Of a stretch of 64,000 nucleotides of DNA, positions 8,211 through 20,645 are shown one piece after another. Each line of letters opens with the position of its first letter. The first letter of the stretch is position 1. A program made the translations under genes and the position numbers. This DNA is from Mesorhizobium loti (GTDB taxonomy: Bacteria > Pseudomonadota > Alphaproteobacteria > Rhizobiales > Rhizobiaceae): contig CP050293.1 in the NCBI GenBank assembly GCA_014189435.1, forward strand, positions 501,001-565,000, read 5' to 3'. The notes beneath the pieces are model-generated. The model was not told the DNA's origin and searched no databases. It saw nothing but the letters and a program-made list of their open reading frames with translations.

Positions 8211-8636
8211 CTACCGGCAGACCAGACTGTCCTGCGCCACGGTGCAGGACACGTCACGCTCGCCTTTTGCCGCGTCGGTGCGGTCGAGCGTGACCTGCAC
8301 GCGCGTGGCATATGCGCGGCCCTCGAGGCCACACCAAAGCCGCTCGATGGGCAGGTTCTCGCGCTTGTCGTTGAGGATCGTGAATGTGCCGGTCTTCGGA
8401 TCGAACCAGAGTTCGATGCGAGCGCTCTTGCCCGGTTCGACCGTTGCGATCTCGGCCGAATACCAGTGGGCGAAGTCGCCGTTGCAGGACAGGTCTTCGC
8501 GGCCCGCATTCGAAATCGTCAACGGAACCATGTCGAGCCCGTCAGTGCCGGTGCGGACGGTGACATGGTGCAACTCAACCGCGTTGGCGAAGGACGAAAA
8601 CGCCAGCATCACCGGAAGGGCATAACGGATCTTCAC
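8211..8636 (-). CDS. Small exported protein of unknown function
   Basis: 141 residues from a GTG at 8636 (GGAG about 10 bases upstream), which gives a clean signal peptide: VKIRYALPVMLAFSSFANA, then a mature domain starting VELHHV. An upstream in-frame start at 8717 would add 27 residues and bury the signal. Four Cys residues (LSCNGD, LWCGLEG, VSCTVA, and LVC at the end) suggest two disulfides in the periplasm. I do not recognise the family. It is the only minus-strand gene in the B6 region and separates the two ABC importers, so it breaks the + strand transcription unit. The function and any link to B6 are unknown. Confidence 0.6.
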   Translation of the reverse strand: MKIRYALPVMLAFSSFANAVELHHVTVRTGTDGLDMVPLTISNAGREDLSCNGDFAHWYSAEIATVEPGKSARIELWFDPKTGTFTILNDKRENLPIERLWCGLEGRAYATRVQVTLDRTDAAKGERDVSCTVAQDSLVCR

Positions 8637-8735
8637 TTTGCCTGAGCTCCATATGTAATTTTTCCTAGGCAGTCTATCTCGCTTTCGCGCAATAACAATA
8701 AGAATATTGATTGGCAAAACAACGGAGAGGGTAAC

Positions 8736-9764
8736 ATGTTAAAGCTTCTTAAGAGCAGTGTAAGTGCAGTTATATTGACCGGTGTCTTGATGAGCGGCGC
8801 GCTTGCCGGCGAGGTCAAGTCGATCGCCATCCTGACGCCCGAAGAAGGCACGGACTATGGCTGGAACCAGCAAGGCATCGACGCCGCCAAGGCGGCGGGC
8901 AAGGCGGCCGGCGTCGAAGTGGTCGTGGCCCAGGGCCTCGGCTATGGCGATGTTCGTCCGACGTTGCGGGAACTTGCGTCCGACGGCGCCAGCCTGCTGA
9001 TCGCGCATGCCAGCGGCTACAACACCTCGGCTCCCGAAATCGCCAAGGAACTGAAAGTTCCGGTGGCGATCGTCGACACGCCGAACGGCCTGGAGAAGGG
9101 CCTTGTCGCCGACTACACGCTGAGCGGCCACGAGGGTGCCTATCTTGCCGGCCGTCTCGCCGCCAAGGTGTCGCGCTCCAAGTCGGTCGGCATCGTCGTC
9201 TCGGGCGAACCGCCATCATGGAATTCGCAGTCGGCGGCATTCGCGCAAGGCGTGAAGGCGGAAAACCCGGACGTCAAGATCACCTATGCGGTGATCGGCC
9301 CGGCCGCCTACAGCGATGCGGCCGGCGGCAAGCGCGTCACCGAAAGCGTCATCGCATCGGGCGCGGACATCATCTTCGGCCAGGGCAACGGTTCGAGCTT
9401 CGGCATGCTGCAGGCGGTCGAGACGACCAAGGCAGCCGATGGCGGCAAGGTCTATTTCATCGACGTCATCGGTGACAAGTCGCCCATCGACAAGGGCTTC
9501 CTGCTGTCGTCGGTGGTGTGGAACATCGAGCCGGTCTATGCGGCGATGATTGCCGACCTGAAGGCCGACACGTTCGGCACCAAGCACTATACGATCGGCC
9601 TCAAGGACGACTCGGTGAAGCTGCTGAAAACCGCTGCGATCCCGGACAATGTCTGGACAGAGATCCAGGCGCTGCGCGAAGACGTCATTTCCGGCAAGAT
9701 CAAGGTCGATCCGGTCTATGACGCGGCCGCCGTCAGGGCACTGATGACCAGCGTCGCCCAGTAA
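8736..9764 (+). CDS. BMP/PnrA-family ABC transporter substrate-binding protein
   Basis: 342 residues with a signal peptide ending ALAGE (cleavage about residue 24) and no lipobox Cys, so a soluble periplasmic protein. Family landmarks: GTDYGWNQQGIDAAK at the start, the hinge regions DTPNGLEKG and LSGHEGAYLAG, then GADIIFGQGNGSS. BMP-family proteins bind purine or other nucleosides, and some bind nucleoside-like or sugar ligands. GGAGAGGGTAAC precedes the ATG at 8736. First gene of a four-gene importer (SBP, double ATPase, two permeases) upstream of the B6 enzymes. A hairpin follows the gene. Ligand unknown; a B6 vitamer is inference from context. Confidence 0.9.
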   Translation: MLKLLKSSVSAVILTGVLMSGALAGEVKSIAILTPEEGTDYGWNQQGIDAAKAAGKAAGVEVVVAQGLGYGDVRPTLRELASDGASLLIAHASGYNTSAPEIAKELKVPVAIVDTPNGLEKGLVADYTLSGHEGAYLAGRLAAKVSRSKSVGIVVSGEPPSWNSQSAAFAQGVKAENPDVKITYAVIGPAAYSDAAGGKRVTESVIASGADIIFGQGNGSSFGMLQAVETTKAADGGKVYFIDVIGDKSPIDKGFLLSSVVWNIEPVYAAMIADLKADTFGTKHYTIGLKDDSVKLLKTAAIPDNVWTEIQALREDVISGKIKVDPVYDAAAVRALMTSVAQ

Positions 9765-9782
9765 GGCGATCACGGTCAGCTG

Positions 9783-9810
9783 CCGGAGGGGTGATCCGTC
9801 ACCCCTCCGG
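9783..9810 (+). terminator. Strong GC hairpin after the binding-protein gene (attenuator or mRNA-stabilising stem)
   Basis: CCGGAGGGGTGA, loop TCCG, TCACCCCTCCGG: a perfect 12-bp stem 18 bases after the binding-protein stop and 30 bases before the ATPase start. A T5 run comes only 13 bases later (ATTTTTGG), so termination would be partial at best. Such stems after binding-protein genes commonly hold down expression of the membrane parts relative to the binding protein. Confidence 0.65.
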
Positions 9811-9840
9811 TCGATTCCCAATTTTTGGTGCTGGGCTTTC

Positions 9841-11405
9841 ATGAGCGGTTCTTCTTCATCGTCCGTTGCCGGGCGCGACATTGTCGCGCTCGAAGGCGTG
9901 ACCAAACGGTTCCCCGGCATCGTTGCCAATGACAGCGTCGACCTGTCGATCCGCCCGGGCGAAGTGCATGTGCTGCTGGGCGAGAACGGCGCTGGAAAAT
10001 CGACATTGATCGGCATGCTGTCCGGCCTGCAGCAGCCGGACGAAGGACGCATACTGGTCGACGGAAAACCGACGCCGATCACCTCGCCGCGCCACGCGCT
10101 GGCACTTGGCATCGGCACCGTATTCCAGCACATGATGCTGGTGCCGACGCTGACGGTGGCGGAAAACCTCTTGCTTGGCGGGCCGTGGTGGCGGCGCCCC
10201 AGGACCGGGGAATTGGCGGCGCGCGTCGCCGAGATCACCAGCACGCTCGGCATCACCGTCAAGTTGCATGCCAAGGTATCGGAGCTGTCGCTCGGCGAGC
10301 AGCAGCAGGTCGAGATCCTGCGTGCTATGGTACGCAACAGCCGATTGCTCATCCTTGACGAGTCCACCTCCATGCTGACGCCGAAAGGCATCGACGAACT
10401 GGGCGCGCTGATGCGCCGCCTCGTCGAGCAGGGCCTGGCGATCGTCTTCATCACCCACAAGCTCAAGGAGGCGGCTGCGTTCGGCGATCGCATCTCGGTG
10501 CTGAAGCTCGGCCGCAAGGTCGGCGAGATCCCGCCCGAGCGGTTTCGCGCGCTGGGCGAACAGGAGATCGTCTCGGAGATCGTGGAATTGATGTTCGGCA
10601 AGCAGAAGGACGATCCGGAAGCCGTCGAGCGTCCTGTCCGCACTGCCCGCGCCGGAACGGCCCCGCTGCTTCAGGTCGCGGATCTGACGGTCGCAGCGAC
10701 GGACAATGCACCAGGCCTGTCGTCGATCTCCTTCGACATCCGCCCGGGTGAGATCCTGGGCATTGCCGGCATCGACGGCAACGGCCAGAAGCAGCTGGCG
10801 GAAGCGCTGGCCGGCCAGCGCACAGCCACCAGCGGCTCGGTGCGGCTGGACGGCGCCGCCATCGAGACGCTGAGCGTCGGCGAACGCCGCCGGCGCGGCC
10901 TTCGCTACCTGACCGACGACCGACTGGGCGAGGGCACTGTCGGCACCTTCCCGGTCTCGATCAATTTCTTCCTCAAGCAGGTCGGCGCGGCCCCGTTCTG
11001 GCGCAACGGCGTCGAGCAGCGCGCGGAGATCGACAAGCGCGCCGCCCAGCTCGTGCGCGAATACGATGTGCGCACGCCGAGCCTGAAGACGCCGGTCGCG
11101 CGGCTGTCCGGCGGCAACATCCAGAAGGTGCTTCTGGCGCGAGAACTGGCTGAGGGCGCCAAGGTGGTCATCTTCAACAAACCGACCTATGGGCTCGATC
11201 TTGCCAACACATTGGCGTCGCGTCAGCGCATCCGCGACACGGCGGCGCGTGGCCTTGCCGTGCTGCTGATCTCCACCGACCTCGAGGAATTGCTTGGTAT
11301 GTGCGACCGCATCGCCGTCATCGCGAATGGAGCTTTGGTCGGTACCGTCGAGAATGCCGACGACGCCCGCACCAAGGTCGGTCGCCTGATGATCGGACTT
11401 GCCGC

Positions 11406-11409
<4 letters not shown>
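9841..11409 (+). CDS. Double-domain ABC ATPase of a nucleoside/simple-sugar-type importer
   Basis: 522 residues with two nucleotide-binding domains. Domain 1: Walker A GENGAGKST, signature LSLGEQQQ, Walker B ILDESTSMLTP, in which Ser replaces the usual Pro after DE. Domain 2: relaxed Walker A GIDGNGQKQ, signature LSGGNIQK, and a Walker B without the catalytic Glu (VVIFNKPTYGLD). An inactive second site is normal in the RbsA/YufO class. Partner of the permeases at 11406 and 12507, with the next gene overlapping by 4 bp (ATGA). Energises uptake of the ligand of the BMP-type binding protein. Confidence 0.9.
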
Positions 11410-14296
<2,887 letters not shown>

Positions 14297-14323
14297 ACGC
14301 CAGCCCAATCCGGAGACAAGACG

Positions 14324-15502
14324 ATGCGCTATCTCGAACACGCCGATCCGGTCATCACCTTGACCGCGGGGCCGGTGAACGCCTATCCCGAAGTGCTGCG
14401 CGGCCTCGGGCGCACGGTGCTCTACGACTACGACCCGGCATTCCAGCTCTTCTACGAGGGTGTGGTCGACAAGGCGCAGAAGGCGATGCGCCTGTCGAAC
14501 AAGCCGGTCATCCTGCATGGCGAACCGGTGCTTGGCCTGGAGGCCGCCGCGGCTTCGCTGATCACACCGGACGATGTCGTGCTCAACCTTGCCTCCGGGG
14601 TCTACGGCAAGGGCTTTGGCTATTGGGCGAAGCGCTATTCGCCACATCTGCTCGAGATCGAGGTGCCCTATAACGAAGCGATCGATCCGCAGGCGGTCGC
14701 GGCGATGCTGAAAGCGCATCCGGAAATTACCGTCGTTTCCGTCTGCCACCACGATACGCCGTCCGGCACCATCAATCCGATCGACGCCATCGGCGCGCTG
14801 GTTTCAGCGCATGGCGGCTATCTCATCGTCGATGCCGTCTCGTCCTTTGGCGGCATGAAGACGCATCCGGAGGATTGCAAGGCCGATATCTATGTCACCG
14901 GCCCGAACAAATGCCTGGGCGCACCTCCCGGCCTCACGATGATGGGCGTCAGCGAGCGAGCCTGGGCCAAGATGAAGGGCAACAAGGCGGCCCCCCGCGC
15001 GTCGATGCTGAGCATCGTCGACTGGGAGCACGCGTGGTCGCGGGACAAGCCGTTTCCATTCACGCCGTCGGTCTCGGAGATCAACGGGCTCGACGTCGCG
15101 CTCGATCTCTACCTCAATGAGGGGCCGGAGGCGGTGTGGGCGCGCCATGCGCTCACCGCCAAGGCCATGCGCGCCGGCGTCGCCGCGATGGGCCTGTCGA
15201 TCTGGGCCGCCAGCGACAGCATCGCGTCGCCGACCACGACCGCCGTGCGCACGCCCGAAGGCGTCGACGAGAAGGCGCTTCGCCAGGCCGCGCGCGCCCG
15301 CTACGGCGTGGTGTTTTCGTCGGGGCGCGGCGAGACATTGGGGAAGCTGACACGCATAGGCCATATGGGACCGACCGCGCAGCCGATCTATGCGATCGCG
15401 GCGCTGACGGCACTTGGCGGCGCCATGAACGCGGCCGGCCAGAAACTGGCGGTCGGCAAGGGCATCGACGCGGCGCTGGTCGTGATCGACGCCGACGCCT
15501 GA
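14324..15502 (+). CDS. ppaT: Pyridoxamine-pyruvate transaminase
   Basis: 392 residues, aminotransferase class V fold. Lys196 in TGPNKCLG corresponds to the substrate-binding Lys197 of the M. loti enzyme. Glu67 (HGEPV), Arg335 (SSGR) and Arg344 (LTRIG) correspond to its Glu68, Arg336 and Arg345 that recognise pyridoxamine and carboxylate, with a constant offset of one. The enzyme transfers the amino group of free pyridoxamine to pyruvate, making pyridoxal and alanine, and uses no bound PLP. GGAGACAAG precedes the start. Middle gene of the lactonase-transaminase-dehydrogenase operon. Confidence 0.96.
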   Translation: MRYLEHADPVITLTAGPVNAYPEVLRGLGRTVLYDYDPAFQLFYEGVVDKAQKAMRLSNKPVILHGEPVLGLEAAAASLITPDDVVLNLASGVYGKGFGYWAKRYSPHLLEIEVPYNEAIDPQAVAAMLKAHPEITVVSVCHHDTPSGTINPIDAIGALVSAHGGYLIVDAVSSFGGMKTHPEDCKADIYVTGPNKCLGAPPGLTMMGVSERAWAKMKGNKAAPRASMLSIVDWEHAWSRDKPFPFTPSVSEINGLDVALDLYLNEGPEAVWARHALTAKAMRAGVAAMGLSIWAASDSIASPTTTAVRTPEGVDEKALRQAARARYGVVFSSGRGETLGKLTRIGHMGPTAQPIYAIAALTALGGAMNAAGQKLAVGKGIDAALVVIDADA

Positions 15503-15528
15503 ACAGACATCATCGGATCACGGATTGA

Positions 15529-16287
<759 letters not shown>

Positions 16288-16417
16288 AACGCGGCGCGCC
16301 TCAAAACCACTGCACATTTTTTGGCGACCTGCATCGGGTCGCAACGGCGGGCGGGCGTGGCCAAAGTGTTCCCTCCGCAAGGCTGTGTCATGGCCTACCA
16401 ATCAAGGGGAAATCATA

Positions 16418-17254
16418 GTGGACTTCGGATTCGACACGTCGATGTTCGACGGGCTGACGATTGCAATGCTGATCGGCGGCCTGGCCATGACCGGCGTGGC
16501 GTCCGGCGTGCTGGCCGGCCTGCTGGGGGTCGGCGGCGGCATCGTCATCGTCCCGGTGCTGTTCTGGGTGCTTGGCCTGTTTCACTTTTCGCCTGCTGTG
16601 ACCAGCCATCTGGCGGTCGCGACGTCGCTTGCAGTCATCATTCCCACCTCGATCTCGTCGATGCGGTCACACAACAAGCGCGGCAATGTCGATCGGCCTC
16701 TGCTCAGTCTGTGGGGGCCGGCTATTTTCGTCAGCGCGCTGATCGGCGGCATCATGTCGAAATTCATCCCCGGCGCCGGCCTGCGGCTGGTCTTCGGCGT
16801 CGTCGGCCTGCTGGTGGCCGTCAACATGGCGTTGCCGAAGCACCTCGTGATCTCCCATCACCTGCCGCAAAGCGGCTGGGTCAACCGTGCGATCGCCTCC
16901 GTCATCGGCTTTGTCTCTTCGCTCATGGGAATTGGCGGCGGCACACTCTCGGTGCCGACGCTTTCCAGCTTTTCCTTTCCGGTGCACCGGGCCGTCGGCA
17001 CATCGTCGGCGCTTGGCCTGCTCATCGCGCTTCCAGCGGTGGCCGGCTTCATCTGGTCGGGTCTCGAGATTGCCGGCAGGCCTCCGCTCAGCCTAGGCTA
17101 CGTCAGCCTGCCGGCCGTTGCCATCATAGCGCCTGTGAGCTTTCTGTTCGCACCCCTGGGTGCAAGGCTCGCCCACGCGCTCAACCCGCGCTATCTGAAA
17201 CTTGCCTTTGCGTTTTTCCTGGCGATCACGGCCGGGCGAATGTTGCTTTCCTGA
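16418..17254 (+). CDS. TauE/SafE-family membrane permease
   Basis: 278 residues from a GTG at 16418, chosen for AAGGGGA seven bases upstream and because the next residues lead straight into the first membrane segment. It shows the two-fold repeat of the family: GLLGVGGGIVIVPV in the first half and SLMGIGGGTLSVP in the second, about eight membrane segments. Family members move sulfite, organosulfonates or carboxylates across the inner membrane. Last + strand gene of the B6 cluster, 130 bp after the pyridoxal dehydrogenase; export or import of a pathway acid is a guess. Confidence 0.8.
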   Translation: MDFGFDTSMFDGLTIAMLIGGLAMTGVASGVLAGLLGVGGGIVIVPVLFWVLGLFHFSPAVTSHLAVATSLAVIIPTSISSMRSHNKRGNVDRPLLSLWGPAIFVSALIGGIMSKFIPGAGLRLVFGVVGLLVAVNMALPKHLVISHHLPQSGWVNRAIASVIGFVSSLMGIGGGTLSVPTLSSFSFPVHRAVGTSSALGLLIALPAVAGFIWSGLEIAGRPPLSLGYVSLPAVAIIAPVSFLFAPLGARLAHALNPRYLKLAFAFFLAITAGRMLLS

Positions 17255-17290
17255 ATTTCGTTGGCCTGAATCCCGTTGGGCGGCCTGCGG

Positions 17291-18622
17291 CTATTTTTCC
17301 CGCATGGCTCGGCGGAAGTTCTGCGTGATCGGTTCGGCGAGGTAAGAAAGCACGGTGCGGGCACCCGTCCGGATCATCGCCTCGCACGACATGCCGGGCA
17401 GCAGCTTGCGGCCCTCCAGCTTGGCGAGTTCGCTCTTGTCGATCAGAACGGTCGCGGTGAAATACGGTGCCCCGCTGCGTTCGTCCACCATGCGGTCAGC
17501 CGATACGATCTCCACAACGCCGTCGAGCGGCGGCAGGTTGTAGCGGGCGAAGGCCGGGAAACTGACGTGCGCGGGCTGTCCGGGGGCGATCGTCTCGACA
17601 TCTTCTGGCTTGACCATGGCCTCGACCACAAGCTGTTGTCCGAGCGGCACGATTGTCATCAATGTCTCACCGGCTTTCACGACGCCGCCCGCCGTATGGA
17701 CCTTCAGGTCCATGACGATGCCGTCAACTGGTGCGACAACATCGGTACGGGTAAGCACGTCCCTGGCGGAACGCTCCTGCTGTCCGAGGTCAAACAACTC
17801 TGCCTCGACCTTGCTCAACTCGTCGACGGCTTCGTTCAGCCGCACTGTGTCGAGGTTCAAGATCTGCATGTCAATCTCGGCCATGGCGCTTCTGGCCCGA
17901 GCGATTGCGGCGATGTTGGTAGCGCGTTCCCCCTCGATCTCCTGCTGTTGTCGTCTGAGCAACAGGTTCCGCTCGCGGGTGGTCAGCCCCTTCTTGAGCA
18001 GACTCTCGAGGTCTTTGGTTTCACCCTCGATTGCCTCGATCTGCTTGTCCTTGGTGACGATAAGCTGCTCCAGTCCCGTTATCTCCTCCTCGGTCTGGTG
18101 ACGGCGCTGGCTGAGAATTTCCTGCTCGTCCGTCAAGTTGTGGTGCTTCGCAGCGAACACGTCACGCTGTGCGGCCACCGCGTCCTTTGCGGCGGTGGCG
18201 GGGTTTGCGAGCAACGCCGGATCAAACTCGATCTCGGCCTTGCCGTCACGCTCAGCCCTGAGACGCGCGGCGAGCGCCTCACGCGTTGCTATCCGGTTCT
18301 GGATCAGGTCGAGCTGCGCCTTTGCCTGCGTGGTGTCGAGCCGGATGAGAATCTTGCCGGCCTTGACGATATCGCCGTTGGCGGCGTTCAACTCCGCGAT
18401 GATGCCGCCCTCGAGGTGCTGGATGAGCTTGCGGTCGCCGGCGACCTTGACAACGCCCGGCGCCACAGCGGCGCTGTCCAATGGCGCCAGCGCCGCCCAG
18501 CCCCCGGCCACGCCGAAGAACAGGAACATGATCGCGAACCCGGTGCACGTCACGCCTGTCAGACGCAAGGGTACCGGTTTCAGCAGGGACGGTGGCGGGG
18601 TGGGTAACAGCACGACGCTCAT
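17291..18622 (-). CDS. prsE: Type I secretion HlyD/PrsE-family membrane fusion protein
   Basis: 443 residues. One membrane anchor (about residues 25-45, FAIMFLFFGVAGG), then the lipoyl-like half AGDRKLIQHLEGGIIAELNA, a long periplasmic coiled coil (about 90-290, rich in Glu, Gln, Arg) and the second lipoyl half with VAPVDGIVMDLKVHTAGGV, closing in a beta barrel. It links the ABC exporter in the inner membrane to an outer-membrane TolC channel, which is not in the window. GAGGA lies just ahead of its ATG. Follows the exporter ATPase by 13 bp and ends 36 bp from the convergent TauE gene. Confidence 0.9.
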   Translation of the reverse strand: MSVVLLPTPPPSLLKPVPLRLTGVTCTGFAIMFLFFGVAGGWAALAPLDSAAVAPGVVKVAGDRKLIQHLEGGIIAELNAANGDIVKAGKILIRLDTTQAKAQLDLIQNRIATREALAARLRAERDGKAEIEFDPALLANPATAAKDAVAAQRDVFAAKHHNLTDEQEILSQRRHQTEEEITGLEQLIVTKDKQIEAIEGETKDLESLLKKGLTTRERNLLLRRQQQEIEGERATNIAAIARARSAMAEIDMQILNLDTVRLNEAVDELSKVEAELFDLGQQERSARDVLTRTDVVAPVDGIVMDLKVHTAGGVVKAGETLMTIVPLGQQLVVEAMVKPEDVETIAPGQPAHVSFPAFARYNLPPLDGVVEIVSADRMVDERSGAPYFTATVLIDKSELAKLEGRKLLPGMSCEAMIRTGARTVLSYLAEPITQNFRRAMREK

Positions 18623-18635
18623 ATCTGTCCTCGTT

Positions 18636-20474
18636 TCATGCCTGGTTCGCCACTTCGGTCGTGCTCAATGCGCTTTGACCCGACGTACGCTTTGAGGAGG
18701 GACTTGGCCCGTTTCTGACGCTGATCACGGCGGCGGAGATTTCCGGCGCCTGGCTCACTGGTATCTGGGGTATCTGGCGGACGCGCGCGGCGAGTTCGTT
18801 GAAGACATGGTCACGTGAACCGAACAGGTCTTGCTGGCCGCGGTTGATGACCAACACCTTGTCGACCTTCTCCATGATGTTCGGGCGGTGTGCGATCAAG
18901 ATGACGGTGGTTTTCGTCGCCTTGGCGATGCCGATGGCGGCGGCCAGCGCGTCTTCGCCCTCCTTGTCGAGGTTGGAATTGGGCTCGTCGAGGATAAGGA
19001 GTGCCGGGTCGCCGTAGAGTGCCCGCGCCAACCCGATGCGCTGGCGCTGCCCGCCTGACAGGACGGCGCCGGATTCGCCGATCTCGGTGGCGTAACCCTT
19101 CGGCAGTCCCTTGATCAGTTCATGAACTCCCGCCAACTGCGCGGCCTTGACCACGCTGTTGAAGACTGTTGGGTTGAGAGTGGCGAAGCGGCAGATGTTT
19201 TCGGAGACGGTGCCGGCGAAGAGCTCGATGTCCTGCGGCAGGTAGCCGACGTGGCGCCCCCGGTCCTCCGACGCCCATTGGGCGACGTCCATGCCGTCGA
19301 GCAACGCGCGGCCTGCGGATGGGCGCCAGGCGCCGGCCAGCACGCGCGCCAGACTCGTCTTGCCGGCCGCGCTCGGGCCGATCAACGCCATCACTTCGCC
19401 CGGGTTGAGGTGGAAGCTGATTCCTTTCAGAATCGGCTCGCCGCCGCCCTGCCGGGCAAGTCCGATGTTGTCGGCCTCAAACCTGCCTTTCGGGCGCGGC
19501 AACGGCAAGGCCGGTGTGGCCTCCTGGTACTGACCGGCGATTGCGACAAGGCGTTTGTAGGCGGCGCGGGCCCCCACCGTCGCCTTCCACGTGCCGATCG
19601 CCTGTTCGACGGGGGCCAACGCGCGGCCCATCAGGATGGAGGCGGCGATCATGATGCCGCCTGAAGCCTCGTTTCGCAGTACAAGATAAGCGCCGAGGCC
19701 GAGGATGGCCATCTGGAGGGCCTGACGGAAGGAACGCGCGATGGCCGAGATGGTGCCGCCCCGGCTGCTGGCGCGGGATTGTCCGTCGTTCGCCTCGTCC
19801 TGGTGGACCTTCCAAATTTCGAGCAGGGGCTTCAACATGCCCATGGACTGCACGACCTCGGCGTTGCGGATCACGGCGTCAGCCTGCGTGTAAGCCCGGA
19901 CCTGCGCGCTACCAGCCTCCGTCAGCGGCTTGCGTGTGATGTACTCGTTCAGCACCGCCAGTGCGAGCAATACAATCCCGCCGCACAATGCCAGCCAGCC
20001 CAGCCAAGGGTGCATGAGGAAGATTGCGGCGAAGAAGATCGGCGCCCAAGGCGCGTCCAGGATCGGGTAGATGCTCGGGCTGGTGAAGAAATTCCGCACC
20101 TGGTCCAGGTCGCGCAGCGGGCGGGTGGTAACCTGGCCGGGCGCGGCGGCGGCGTACTCTACCGACGCGGTCAGGAGAACCGGCGCCAACCGCGCGTTCA
20201 TCCACGTTCCGACTTTGGCCAGCAGGCGCTGGCGCACCACTTCCAGTGCCGCCATCGTCGCGAGCGCCGTCGTCGCCATCAACGTCAACGCCACCAGTGT
20301 CTCCGTGCTGTGGCTGCCCAGCACGCGGTGGTAGACTTGGAGCATGTACAGCGCCCCGGTCAGCATCAGCATGTTGATACCGGCGCTAAACCAGATGAGC
20401 GGCCTGACGGCGCGTCGGGCCTCTTTCATCACCACTTGCAGGGCAGAGGGGCGTGAGTTAGCTGGTTTAGCCAT
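18636..20474 (-). CDS. prsD: Type I secretion ABC exporter, permease/ATPase (PrsD family)
   Basis: 612 residues from the ATG at 20474; a GTG at 20510 would add 12. The N-terminal half is a six-segment exporter domain without a C39 peptidase. The ATPase half has Walker A GPSAAGKTS, LPQDIELFAGTVSENI (Q-loop region), signature LSGGQRQR, Walker B LLILDEPNSNLD and the H-loop IAHRP. PrsD-type exporters secrete RTX-like proteins and exopolysaccharide glycanases in rhizobia. The gene lies 171 bp downstream of the giant repeat protein and upstream of the adaptor, so the three form a secretion operon. The GH16 glycanase at 27184 is a further likely substrate. Confidence 0.9.
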   Translation of the reverse strand: MAKPANSRPSALQVVMKEARRAVRPLIWFSAGINMLMLTGALYMLQVYHRVLGSHSTETLVALTLMATTALATMAALEVVRQRLLAKVGTWMNARLAPVLLTASVEYAAAAPGQVTTRPLRDLDQVRNFFTSPSIYPILDAPWAPIFFAAIFLMHPWLGWLALCGGIVLLALAVLNEYITRKPLTEAGSAQVRAYTQADAVIRNAEVVQSMGMLKPLLEIWKVHQDEANDGQSRASSRGGTISAIARSFRQALQMAILGLGAYLVLRNEASGGIMIAASILMGRALAPVEQAIGTWKATVGARAAYKRLVAIAGQYQEATPALPLPRPKGRFEADNIGLARQGGGEPILKGISFHLNPGEVMALIGPSAAGKTSLARVLAGAWRPSAGRALLDGMDVAQWASEDRGRHVGYLPQDIELFAGTVSENICRFATLNPTVFNSVVKAAQLAGVHELIKGLPKGYATEIGESGAVLSGGQRQRIGLARALYGDPALLILDEPNSNLDKEGEDALAAAIGIAKATKTTVILIAHRPNIMEKVDKVLVINRGQQDLFGSRDHVFNELAARVRQIPQIPVSQAPEISAAVISVRNGPSPSSKRTSGQSALSTTEVANQA

Positions 20475-20645
20475 GTCTCTGCTCTGCGTGAGGGTTGCAA
20501 CAGATTCCACATACGCCCGGAAAATTCCGTGCCCCCGACGGAGTCGTCGATGACATGCGGTAATCGCTGGACTTGTCGAAGGACGTGATCATGACGATGT
20601 CGCAAGGGGAGGGAGGCAGCGTTAACTGCCCCCTTGGTTCAGTGC

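Noticed and set aside
17276..18607. 443-codon + strand frame opposite prsE
   Set aside because: Antisense of a clear HlyD-family protein; no domain of its own.
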